Shown: positions 52,978 through 61,302, numbered from the stretch's first letter. The stretch is DNA of 64,000 nucleotides from UBA1479 sp038109305 (GCA_038109305.1 JAYNIR010000010.1:1-64000); one strand, 5' to 3'. Program-made: numbers and translations. Notes: a model not told the origin generated them from the sequence alone.

Positions 52978-53754
52978 TCAGCCGAACCGAAGCCAAAGAA
53001 TGTCGTCCGACGAAACGACGCGGCGGAGGATATTGATCACGTTCAGCTGATTTTTTTCTTTGATCGCGATTTTCATTCTGTCGAGAAAATGCAGGCTGTC
53101 GGCAATCAGCCGGGAGAACTGCGCGTCGGCGGCGACCTCCGCCGGGGCCGTATCGCGGCATTTTTCATAGGCCTTGATCGACCCGGCGAGCGCCGTTTGA
53201 AGCGCTTTCGTTTCGGCTTCATTGGTGAATTTGGGCGGATCGTGCCGGAATTTGTAAAGATCGCGGAACGCCTTGTTCGCATCTAGGATGCAGTCGGCGA
53301 ACAGATAAATGCCGTTCCGCCGGCGCATCTGGCTGAGCATCGTGCGTAACGGCGCGAGCGCTGCGCCGACCGCCTTCGCATCGCCGGCCTCGGCCAGTTT
53401 TCGCGCCTCACCCGCCCGCCGGGCGATATCGCCAAACGTATCGCGCCAGGCCTTTTCGCCCGCATACGGCGGCGGCGGCGCGCCTTCGAACCGTTTGGCG
53501 ACCTCACTCCAGGCATCGATGAAATTATCCAGTTCCAGCAGCGCCACGTCGGGCGCCCCGCGCCGGGCGTAAAACACGGCCTGCCGGTAATGGGAGAACG
53601 CCGCCTGCGCCTGTTCGTGGAAACCCTTGGCCGGGTCGGCCCGGACGGCCGACGCCGACGCCATGAAGACCACGGCAATGACTGCCAGCCGCGCCGCCAT
53701 CCCCACCAGAACACGCAAACGGGGGACGGGCCGAAAAAAAGATCGGAATGCCAT
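52978..53754 (-). CDS. Secreted helical protein of unknown function
   Basis: This 258-residue protein has an N-terminal hydrophobic signal (about residues 15-38 to AVRADP) and an all-helical mature part with two scattered cysteines and no heme motif. The start at 53754 has GAGGA upstream; the in-frame ATG at 53778 has none. It is divergent from the second soxW with a regulon box between them, so it is probably a periplasmic part of the sulfur system. I do not recognise the family. Confidence 0.7.
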   Translation of the reverse strand: MAFRSFFRPVPRLRVLVGMAARLAVIAVVFMASASAVRADPAKGFHEQAQAAFSHYRQAVFYARRGAPDVALLELDNFIDAWSEVAKRFEGAPPPPYAGEKAWRDTFGDIARRAGEARKLAEAGDAKAVGAALAPLRTMLSQMRRRNGIYLFADCILDANKAFRDLYKFRHDPPKFTNEAETKALQTALAGSIKAYEKCRDTAPAEVAADAQFSRLIADSLHFLDRMKIAIKEKNQLNVINILRRVVSSDDILWLRFG

Positions 53755-53775
53755 GAATGGGTCCTCGCGGGCATT

Positions 53776-53801
53776 CATATTCGAAAAAACATAGTATATT
53801 C
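53776..53801 (+). promoter_or_regulatory. Sulfur regulon box E
   Basis: CATATTC (53776-53782) and TATATTC (53795-53801) lie 19 bp apart in the 84-bp divergent gap. The downstream TTTACAGGCA is shared with box F near the ArsR gene. Confidence 0.62.
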
Positions 53802-53838
53802 TTTACAGGCATTCACGCCAGAAAACGGACCGCCCGCC

Positions 53839-54474
53839 ATGAACCTGACCCGCCGAAATGTCCATCGCCTGGGACTGGGCTGTCTGGCCGCCGCCTGGGC
53901 CACCGGCGGCTTGGCCCGGCCGCTTCTGGCCGACCACCCGGACAAGTTTGCGCCGGTTTTGAAAACCGACAGCGAATTCGGGTCCTACACCCAGTCCTGG
54001 TTCCTGCAGAGCTTCCTGAACCTGTCGGAAGACCTGGAGGCCGCCGCCGCCAGGGGCAAGCGGTTCGCGATCATGTGGGACCTGGACGGTTGTCCCTATT
54101 GCCGGGAAACGCATCTGGTCAATTTCGGCAAGGCTGGAATCACCGACTATGTGCGGGCGAATTTCGATATCCTGCAACTTGACCTGCGCGGATCGCAACG
54201 GGTGACCGACTTCGACGGCAAGGAAATGAGCGAAAAGGAACTGGCGCGGCGTCACGGTGTCCGCTTTACGCCGACGATCCAGTTTTTTCCCGAAACCGCG
54301 GGCGAGCTCAAAGGCAAGACCAGACGCCAGACCGAAGTCGCCCGCATGCCCGGCTATTTCAAGCCGGCACATTTTCTCAGCATGTTTCGCTTCGTTCGGG
54401 AAAAGGCCTACGAAAAATCCGACTTTCGGTCTTATCTGAAATCCGGCGCATCGACTGTAAAAGGCCAGGGCTAA
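53839..54474 (+). CDS. soxW: Periplasmic thioredoxin SoxW, second copy
   Basis: This 211-residue paralogue of the protein at 32652 has CPYC in LDGCPYCRETHL and RFTPTIQFFP. Its leader, MNLTRRNVHRLGLG, is twin-arginine-like, unlike the Sec leader of the first copy. The ATG at 53839 was chosen; the in-frame upstream frame to 53590 overlaps the divergent gene. It sits next to soxV, its expected electron donor. Confidence 0.85.
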   Translation: MNLTRRNVHRLGLGCLAAAWATGGLARPLLADHPDKFAPVLKTDSEFGSYTQSWFLQSFLNLSEDLEAAAARGKRFAIMWDLDGCPYCRETHLVNFGKAGITDYVRANFDILQLDLRGSQRVTDFDGKEMSEKELARRHGVRFTPTIQFFPETAGELKGKTRRQTEVARMPGYFKPAHFLSMFRFVREKAYEKSDFRSYLKSGASTVKGQG

Positions 54475-54528
54475 CCTGCTTCGGCGGATGTCCCACCGGG
54501 CCCGGCCGCGATGCAGCCGGTCAGAGCA

Positions 54529-54870
54529 TCACGCGACCTTGCGCTTGCCTTGGGTTTTTTCCTGGCCGCCGCCTTTGACGCAGAACAATTCGTACAACAG
54601 GCCGATCACCTTCTTGGCTTCATCGCTCGCCAAACGGTAATAGATTTGTTTTGAATCGCGGCGCGTATCGACAAGGTTCTCCTCGCGCAGCCGCGCAAGC
54701 TGCTGCGACAAGGTCGGCTGACGGATACCGAGGATCAATTCCAATTCACCGACGTTCTTTTCACCTTCGGCAAGAGCGCATAGCATGATCAGACGGTTGT
54801 CGTTCGCAAGCGCCTTCAAAAATCTGCTGGCCTTCTTGGCGTTTTCGTAGAGCTCCATATCAAGTTGCAT
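54529..54870 (-). CDS. ArsR-family persulfide-type regulator (SoxR/sHdrR-like)
   Basis: This 113-residue winged-helix repressor has ALANDNRLIMLCALAEGE and the recognition helix IRQPTLSQQLARLREE. It lacks the metal motif of arsenic sensors but has two cysteines, Cys31 and Cys97, exactly 66 residues apart. That is the spacing of the two sensing cysteines in SqrR and in the sHdrR/SoxR repressors of sulfur oxidisers. It is the only ArsR gene in the window and the likely reader of the CATATTC boxes. The start at 54870 follows GGAAGAAG. Confidence 0.88.
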   Translation of the reverse strand: MQLDMELYENAKKASRFLKALANDNRLIMLCALAEGEKNVGELELILGIRQPTLSQQLARLREENLVDTRRDSKQIYYRLASDEAKKVIGLLYELFCVKGGGQEKTQGKRKVA

Positions 54871-54948
54871 GACCGTACTTCTTCCGCGTTGACTTCCTCT
54901 CGGGCGCCCCAAAAGGGCGGATGAACATCGCACCTTATGTTACATCAT

Positions 54949-54970
54949 CATGTTCAAAAAATGTATATTT
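54949..54970 (+). promoter_or_regulatory. Sulfur regulon box F, ArsR promoter
   Basis: CATGTTCAAAAAATGTATATTTACAGG-like sequence lies about 80 bp before the arsR start. It shares CAT-TTC, an A run, TATATT and TTACAGGCA with box E, but the second half is 15 bp from the first instead of 18-19. This suggests autoregulation. Confidence 0.5.
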
Positions 54971-55028
54971 ACAGGCAATTTTCATCGGGCTTGGCCGTGT
55001 TCCGCTGTCCGAATACGATGTAATCCCC

Positions 55029-55538
55029 TCAAAATTCTAAATTATCCGCGATCGCCTCGACCCCGAGCGGCCGCAGGCATGATCTAGATCGCCGCTGGGC
55101 GCGCCGGAAACCCCCACCGCACCAACCAATGATCCCGCCGATTCGAACCGGACGCCGCCGCCGACCATCAAGGCATCGGTGACAAAGCGAACGGATGACA
55201 TGGGCTGATCGGCCTGGGTCATGGCGCTCAATTCCACCGTATCGGTTCGGAAACTGACGGCGGTCCAGGCCTTGCGCCGGGCCGTTTCAGGCGTGTGCGG
55301 GCCGGCGAACCGGTCACGCAGCAGAACCTGCGGATTGCCGAACCGGTCTACAACGGAAACCGCAACTTGATATTCCCGTTTGCGACAGTCGGCCAACGTC
55401 GCCTGCGCGAGCTGCAGGGCGCTATCGAGCGACATCACCTTCAAGGTCACCAGCGCATGATTCGCCCGGGCAGGATGGGCGGCAGCAAGCAACAGCGGCA
55501 AGCAACAACAGAAGTGCCGGCAGAATGCGCTTTAACAT
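55029..55538 (-). pseudogene. GlcG/HbpS-like protein gene with two frameshifts
   Basis: The gene for a secreted GlcG/HbpS-like protein (heme- or small-molecule-binding family; AVSVVDRFGNPQVLLRDRFAG, VGAVGVSGAPSGDLDHACG) is out of frame at both ends. An ATG at 55538, overlapping the stop of the preceding soxS-like gene and with a good leader, starts a signal peptide. A 13-bp tandem duplication (55485-55507) then shifts the frame; removing one copy restores a perfect leader ending in HPARA. Near 55061-55064 one base is missing, and the other frame gives the family-like end VEAIADNLEF. The long open stretch is 55037-55501. Confidence 0.7.
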
Positions 55539-55957
55539 TTTCCACCTCTTTTGGACTTCCCGACATCGGCGACCCGGTCCTTGGCGGTTCCCGGCGGACA
55601 GCCGTCGATATCGTCAAACAGCGCACGAACCATGTGTGCATACATGTCCCAAAAAAGTCCTTCACCCGGGTAGCCGGTAATCCGCCCGACCTCATGCCCG
55701 TCGGACATCAGGACGAATGTCGGCGTGTAGATGACCCGCTGGATCTGTTTCAGGTCGGCCGGGCGGGGCTTGTCGATATCTACGCGGCGAAGCTGCACAA
55801 CCTTGCCTTCCGTCGTCTTGGAATAAATGGCGCCCACTTCCGCATGCCAGCTATGGCACCATTCGCAATGGTCGCTTTCAAACATCACCAATTCGGCGGC
55901 ACGAAGCGGCGCCGCAAGGCAAATCAGGATCACGCTGAGAGACAGCAAAGCCCGCAT
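55532..55957 (-). CDS. soxS: SoxS-like periplasmic thioredoxin
   Basis: This 141-residue secreted thioredoxin-fold protein has a short Sec signal (MRALLSLSVILICLA) and the CxxC site CEWC in SDHCEWCHSW; IYTPTFVLM holds the cis-Pro. SoxS proteins reactivate SoxY or act with the SoxVW system. The start at 55957 has GGAAAG upstream; an in-frame ATG at 55993 has none. A regulon box stands upstream and the disrupted GlcG-like gene is coupled downstream. Confidence 0.78.
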   Translation of the reverse strand: MRALLSLSVILICLAAPLRAAELVMFESDHCEWCHSWHAEVGAIYSKTTEGKVVQLRRVDIDKPRPADLKQIQRVIYTPTFVLMSDGHEVGRITGYPGEGLFWDMYAHMVRALFDDIDGCPPGTAKDRVADVGKSKRGGKC

Positions 55958-56025
55958 GGCATTCTTTCCGGACCAAAACCTCCCCGGCGGCATGGGACGC
56001 TAAGGGCGGAATTGACATTCCATCC

Positions 56026-56050
56026 AAATATTATATCGAAATCGAATATG
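56026..56050 (-). promoter_or_regulatory. Sulfur regulon box G
   Basis: On the minus strand CATATTC-N11-AATATTT lies about 70 bp before the soxS-like start. The half-site spacing of 18 bp equals boxes B and D. Confidence 0.6.
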
Positions 56051-56126
56051 AAAGTCCCGGAAAGAATGCCGTCTCGAGGCGCGGTCCGGTCGTTGCGGGC
56101 GATCACACGATCGGGGACGGCAGGGC

Positions 56127-58109
56127 TCAACGGGCCGCGGGTTCGGCGCGGTCTTCGGCGTCGTCCTTGTCGTCTTCGGGAAGTTCGTAGACGCTCATGT
56201 CTTCTTTTTCGTCATCGCATTCCGGCAGATCGGCTTCGTCGCCTTCGTCAGGCACGCGCTGGTTGTAATCCCGGGGTTCCCACGGCAACGGCGGCGGGTC
56301 TTTGAACCGGGCGATTTCAAATAGGCGCAGAACGCGTTTCAGGTTCTTTTCCGTGATCATCGTCAGCCGGTAGGCGCCGCGCGCCTCATACACTCCCTTG
56401 GCCAGGGAAAACGCTTCGCGGGCCGCATCGAGCTGCGCCGGATCGTGGGTTTGTCTCGCCAGCATGAACAACGCCGATCCCAGATTGTTCTGGGTCGCCG
56501 CCCAGAGCATCGGGTATTCGAGTTTCTTGCGGACCTCAAGCGCGCCCGAACAAGCCTCGATTGCCTTTTCCAGCAGTTCGACCGACTTAATCTGTTCGCC
56601 CAGGATCGCCGCCGCCTGACCGATGTTATTCAAGACCTCGGCCCAGCGCACGGGATGGTCGACGCGGTTAAATACCTGAAGCGCGGCCTGATAGTGATTT
56701 AGCGCTTTTTTGAGCAGGTCATGATCGCCTTCCTGGGCGTTGATGCGGTAGCACACCTGGCCAAGCCGGTTTTGCAGCGCCGCCCATTCCTTGGGGTGGC
56801 GTTCGCGGTTAAACACCTGGCCCGCGGCATCCAAATGCTGCGCCGCCTGGTCCAGCGGGCTCAAGGTCCGCTCTTCATCGCCGTCCTCGCCGGCGGCGGG
56901 AACCACAATCGGTTCCCATTCGGGCGCCAACATGGGCAGGATCGATCCGAATGACCGTTGCGCGACGGCGCGGTCAAGCGCATCGCTGTCTTCGGTGAAC
57001 GCGTCAATCGCCTGACCATAGATATCCGCCGCCAGGCGGTAGCCGTCCAATTGCCCGGCCGGCGCCGACATCTGCGCCAACACGTTGGCAAGGAACAGGC
57101 GGGCGACGATTTTCTCGCGCGGCGACAGGCCCGGGTGCTGTTCCGCCGCCTCGGGAACCGGCGCCGCCTGTTCGACAATCGCCGGCAAGGCTTGACGCAA
57201 CCGCGCCTTTTTCACATCCGTCAGCGGCACTGTCGCGGCGATCGCCGATGCCGCCACCAGTTGGCGGAACGGATCGGGCAGATCGGCGGGCACGACCAGG
57301 GATTGCGAGGCCTCGAACAAACCCGGCGGGTCTTCGTTCTGAATGCCGAGCGGCAAAAACCATAGCCGCAGGTTGTTGGTGCCGTTGGCCGCATCGACGG
57401 TTTCATAAATGATGGCCAGGTCGGCCTCCGCCTGAGCCAACGCCTGGCGCACCGCCCAATGCAGACGCTTGAACGCGTCGCTCGATTTGCGGCCCTGGTC
57501 GGCGGCGGCCTCATCCGCATCGGGGTCGGGTTCGGGCACGTTGACTTTCTGACGCAGCGGCAGCGCCCGGATGCCGGGGAAATTGGCGAACGCGCCTTCC
57601 AGAATGACGGCGGGCGTCACGAGAAAATCTTCGGCCCCGTCGTCGCCGTTACCGGTTTCATTTTTTTCCGCGGACTTTTTGTCGATGGGCGCAAAGCGGA
57701 TTTCAATGCGCGTCGGATTGGTCGGCTGACTGACCCGTCGGAGGTGCCTAATCCAGCCGGAAAACGAAAACCGGCGGCCCGGCGTCGGCGGCCGCATCAG
57801 GGGCATCAAAAGTCGCGCCAGCAAACCGGCGCGGGGCGGAGCGCCGCTGACCAGCGCCAATGCCTGACTGTCCAGCGGACGCAGGGTCACCGTACCGGCG
57901 GCGATGGCGGTCGCCTGGTGGCGCCCCCAGGAAACATCCTGATCGCCCAAGGTACGCCCGGGCCCGAGAAGGCCCAAATGCTTTTCCTTGCCGTCGACTT
58001 CGGTGACCAGCTCGACCTTGCCGGCGATGATGGTGAACGCGCGCGTTGCTGGATCACCTTCGCGGAAGATGATGTCCTTATCGCGGAATTGTTGCTTCCT
58101 TGCGTTCAC
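56127..58109 (-). CDS. Cyclic nucleotide-binding-domain protein with TPR repeats
   Basis: This 660-residue cytoplasmic protein has an N-terminal cNMP-like domain (about residues 5-90, IIFREGDPATRAFTIIAGKVELV), a middle region of unknown type and tetratricopeptide-like repeats from about residue 410 (AALQNRLGQVCYRINAQEGD, WAEVLNNIGQAAAILGEQ, WAATQNNLGSALFMLARQ). The last 45 residues are very acidic. The RxA arginine of true cyclic-nucleotide binders is not evident. It may be a signalling scaffold. The function is unknown. Confidence 0.75.
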   Translation of the reverse strand: MNARKQQFRDKDIIFREGDPATRAFTIIAGKVELVTEVDGKEKHLGLLGPGRTLGDQDVSWGRHQATAIAAGTVTLRPLDSQALALVSGAPPRAGLLARLLMPLMRPPTPGRRFSFSGWIRHLRRVSQPTNPTRIEIRFAPIDKKSAEKNETGNGDDGAEDFLVTPAVILEGAFANFPGIRALPLRQKVNVPEPDPDADEAAADQGRKSSDAFKRLHWAVRQALAQAEADLAIIYETVDAANGTNNLRLWFLPLGIQNEDPPGLFEASQSLVVPADLPDPFRQLVAASAIAATVPLTDVKKARLRQALPAIVEQAAPVPEAAEQHPGLSPREKIVARLFLANVLAQMSAPAGQLDGYRLAADIYGQAIDAFTEDSDALDRAVAQRSFGSILPMLAPEWEPIVVPAAGEDGDEERTLSPLDQAAQHLDAAGQVFNRERHPKEWAALQNRLGQVCYRINAQEGDHDLLKKALNHYQAALQVFNRVDHPVRWAEVLNNIGQAAAILGEQIKSVELLEKAIEACSGALEVRKKLEYPMLWAATQNNLGSALFMLARQTHDPAQLDAAREAFSLAKGVYEARGAYRLTMITEKNLKRVLRLFEIARFKDPPPLPWEPRDYNQRVPDEGDEADLPECDDEKEDMSVYELPEDDKDDAEDRAEPAAR

Positions 58110-58323
58110 CTGGCACCTATCGCGCTCGGCTGGGGCCGAGCGAATTTACCCATGGCGGCGCTGATGCACCGCGCTGGACATTGTTCGCTGGCGCAATTAA
58201 ACAAAAAGAACGTTTATCCTTGTTTAAGGCCCCATTTGCATGATCGGTTCCGGTCACCGGTCCGTTCGGGCAAATCTGGGCAGAAAAGGGCGGAATTCTC
58301 GGTTTTTTGGGAAGGCTGGGTAC

Positions 58324-59157
58324 TTGAAGAGCAAATTGATACGCATTGCGGCTACGGCCTCTGCCGCCTTCCTGCCGGTGTTCGCCTCGGGCGACGGATT
58401 CGCCAACAGCATTACCACGGGCTATGACATCAAGCGGTTGTTGATGGAAGGCCACCCGCTGGCGGGCCGCATGGGCACCAAGTGGCAGCCCGCCGACCCA
58501 GCGGCCCCGACCGCCATTCAGCCGACAGCGCAGCCGGTTTATCAACCGGCGCCGACCGTTCAACCACGGGCCCAGGCCGTTAAGGAGGCGCCGGCCGGCA
58601 AACCGGCCGGCTATACCAACACGGCGGAAAGCCGTTCCGGCGGCTGGGACGAAAAAGAAGCCCGCGCATCGAGCCGCGGCACGCCGATGGGAGGGTTCCT
58701 CGCCGAGGTCAGCCTGGGTACGTTGATGCACGACGAAGGACCGTTTTCGAATTCGAAAGAAGACGGCATCGACGCACACATAGAAATAAAATTCAAATCG
58801 CCGGAATTTCTGAGCGTCATCTGGTCGCCTGAACCGCACATCGGTGCCAACATCAACACCAAGGGCGGCACCAGCCAGGTCTTCGCGGGCTTGAGCTATG
58901 AATGGAACGTCTGGAAAGGCCTGTTCGCGGGCATCAGCGTCGGCGGCGCCTACCACAACGGCGAAACCGACTCGCACCTGGCGGACGCTAAAGACCTGGG
59001 ATGCCACCTGTTGTTCAGGGAAAGCCTTACCCTCGGCTGGCAATTGACCGAACACCACAAGGTGGCGCTCCTCTTCGACCATATCTCCAACGCCAAGATC
59101 TGCGACTTCAATGAAGGCTTAGAAAATCTGGGCGTGCGCTACAGCTACCGCTTCTAG
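58324..59157 (+). CDS. PagL-like lipid A 3-O-deacylase
   Basis: This 277-residue outer-membrane protein has a signal peptide starting at the TTG at 58324 (GGGAAGG upstream), a Pro/Ala/Gln-rich linker at residues 55-95 and a C-terminal acyloxyacyl hydrolase barrel. The catalytic triad of PagL fits exactly: DHISN gives His and Ser two residues apart, and Glu follows 12 residues after the Ser (NEGLE), ending in the outer-membrane signature YSYRF. It would remove the 3-linked acyl chain from lipid A. The long linker is unusual for PagL. Confidence 0.78.
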   Translation: MKSKLIRIAATASAAFLPVFASGDGFANSITTGYDIKRLLMEGHPLAGRMGTKWQPADPAAPTAIQPTAQPVYQPAPTVQPRAQAVKEAPAGKPAGYTNTAESRSGGWDEKEARASSRGTPMGGFLAEVSLGTLMHDEGPFSNSKEDGIDAHIEIKFKSPEFLSVIWSPEPHIGANINTKGGTSQVFAGLSYEWNVWKGLFAGISVGGAYHNGETDSHLADAKDLGCHLLFRESLTLGWQLTEHHKVALLFDHISNAKICDFNEGLENLGVRYSYRF

Positions 59158-59241
59158 GCTTCGGAATTCGGGAAATTTGACTTTTGGCCGGGCCGCGCCT
59201 TGGCGCGGAGAAACGCCGCGCGCCCGGCCCGCCGGCCGCGT

Positions 59242-60697
59242 TCAGCGGCGTATCCGCGCCCGCAGGTCCGGCCGGGCCTGATCGAACAACGTCTGCCAGT
59301 CGCCGCGGCGCTCCACCCGAAGCACCCGGGTGTTCGGATACCAGGGCGACTTGTCGCCCGATGTACCCCAGCGCCAGTCGGGCTGACACGGTGCGATCAC
59401 CCATGTCTCTTTCCCGAGCGCGCTGGTCATGCGGGCAACGGCGCCATCCACTGCAATGACCAGATCCAGTTGTTCAATCAGCCCTGCCATATCCGACAAG
59501 GCATCCGTCCGGCGCGCGACGTCAAGGATAGGCGCAGCCGCGCCGTCGTCGGCCAACTCCCGCGCGGCCGGGCCGGTCTGCAAGCCGTACAAGGTGTATC
59601 CGGCAAGGCCCGCCAGTTCAAGAAACGGCGTCAAGCCGGGTGCCGGGCCATGGACCTGGGTTGCCCGTTCATCTGACCAGGCGACACCGACCTTGAGCAA
59701 TCCGCCCGCCGGCGGCAGCGCGTGCGCACCCGGATCATGGGCCTGTACATATGGCCCACCCGCCGGGATCGTCTTCGGCGTGGTGCCGAAAATCCCCGGC
59801 AGCGACAACAGCGGCGCGTGAAGATCGAAGGCCGGCAAGTCCGCGTCCTGTAAGACGACCTTGTCGACGCCCTGAACCGTCGAAAGCAGATCGGCGAGGC
59901 CTTCGGGCGCTTCGACCAATACATTGCCGCCCTTTTCCTTGATCATCGGGAAATAGCGCGAAAACATGATCACATCGCCCGGCGTGCCTTCGCACTGGAC
60001 CAGAACCGCTTTGCCCTTTATGGCGCCACCGTCCCAACTGGGCGTTTCCAAGCCGCGGAGCGCATACCGGGCCGATTGAAACCGCGCCCCCAGATCCTTG
60101 AACCCGGCCGCGTATTCACCGGCCAGACGCAGCGTGCGGCCCCGGTCGAGCTTGCTGGGCACATGGCCCGGCGTGCCGTCGAGCGCGCGTTCAAAACAGT
60201 CGAGCGCCTGATCGCGCCGCCCTAAATCGCGAAGCGCCACGCCCAGGTTTTGAAGCGCGTCGGCCTTCTTGGGCTCAAGATGCACGGCCTGGTGTTGGCT
60301 GGCGACGGCGGCCTCAACCCGGCCGAGATCGCGGAGCACGTTGCCTAAATTCGAATAAAACTACGAATTGCGGGGACGCAGCGCGATCGCCCGGCGATAA
60401 CACGCAACGGCGGCGTCCGGCCGGCCGGTGCCGCGAAGGCGATCACTCAGGTTGTTATAGGCCTCCCCCATGTTGGGGTAAAGCGACAACGCGAGGGTAT
60501 AATCGAGGATGGCATCGTCCAGGCGGCCGGCGCACTGATGTTCCGCGGCAACGGCGAACAGCCGGGCGGCCCCGGTCGCGAAGCGTCTTGCGTTCCGCTT
60601 CGGGAAGTTGCTACCAAACGGCGCGCACCTGTTCGGCATCGATAAGCGATCCTGCGCCGGCGGCGTTTTTGTCGGTTGCGGTTTTGTCCGCGGCCAT
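59242..60697 (-). pseudogene. TPR protein with glycosyltransferase-9-like domain, interrupted
   Basis: An ATG at 60697 with GAGGAAAA upstream begins a frame (MAADKTATDK...) that meets TAG at 60611-60613. The sequence after it needs a further frame change before 60550 to reach the TPR frame (AGRLDDAILDYTLALSLYP). That frame is cut by a second TAG at 60361-60363 in RPRNS-stop-FYSNLGNVL. The remaining open part, 59242-60339, holds two more TPR units and a domain with CEGTPGDVIMFSRYFPMI and LDLVIAVDGAVARMTSALG, as in TPR-glycosyltransferase proteins. It appears non-functional unless the lesions are sequence errors. Confidence 0.72.
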
Positions 60698-60911
60698 TTT
60701 TCCTCGCATCGCCAAGCGTTGCCCGCCGGCGGATAAGTGTCCGGTCGCCGTTTGAGGCGGTTATTTAGGGTGCCCCATTAATTGGTTCCGGCAGTTGGTT
60801 CCGCACCCACCCTTCGGGCACGATATTGAAGCTTCGAAGGCCGATCCGCAAGCCTCCTAACCCCGAAGATATCGGCAAAATCCGGGGCGCCGCGGACCCC
60901 CAAAAACCCCG

Positions 60912-61250
60912 TCAGATAAGGTCTAGGACATTTTCCGGCGGCCGCCCGAGGACCGCCTGCCCACCCTTGACCACGATGGGCCGCTCAATCGCCCGCGGAT
61001 TTGCGATCATCCCCTTGATCAAGGCGTCCGGTGCCATGTCCCTAGTCAAACCGGCTTCGCGGCCTTCGGATTGGCGCAGCACATCCTTGGCCTCCAATCC
61101 CAGTTTGGCGAGCAATTCCTTGAACTCCGCCACCGAGGGCGGTTTGTCCAAATACAGGACGATTTCGGGCTTAACCCCGTTCTTTTCCAGCAATTGAAGC
61201 GTCTGGCGCGATTTGCTGCATTTCGGGTTGTGGTAAATGGTGACGCTCAT
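60912..61250 (-). CDS. ArsC-like reductase family protein
   Basis: This 112-residue thioredoxin-fold protein of the ArsC/Spx/YffB group has Cys11 in NPKCSKSRQT and the arginine in ANPRAIERPIVV, which fits glutaredoxin-linked arsenate reductase. No other ars genes are close; the ArsR gene 6 kb away belongs to the sulfur system. Arsenate reduction is likely but not certain. Confidence 0.82.
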   Translation of the reverse strand: MSVTIYHNPKCSKSRQTLQLLEKNGVKPEIVLYLDKPPSVAEFKELLAKLGLEAKDVLRQSEGREAGLTRDMAPDALIKGMIANPRAIERPIVVKGGQAVLGRPPENVLDLI

Positions 61251-61302
61251 CCGGGCCTCCCTTCGTGGTGCAGTGGTCGGTCTTGCCTACCGCTTTATGC
61301 GG

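Noticed and set aside
59186..59235. GC hairpin between the PagL-like and TPR genes
   Set aside because: Self-complementary GC sequence is present, but no T-tract or clean stem was found. A terminator call would be weak.
60361..60613. Recoded TAG (for example pyrrolysine) in the TPR gene
   Set aside because: Other genes here, such as shdrB2, soxX and the GATase-like gene, end normally at TAG, and the TPR gene also needs a frame change.
60912..61250. Arsenic resistance locus formed by ArsC-like and ArsR proteins
   Set aside because: The ArsR gene is 6 kb away, has the persulfide-type cysteine pair and lies in the sulfur island. No arsB/acr3 was seen.
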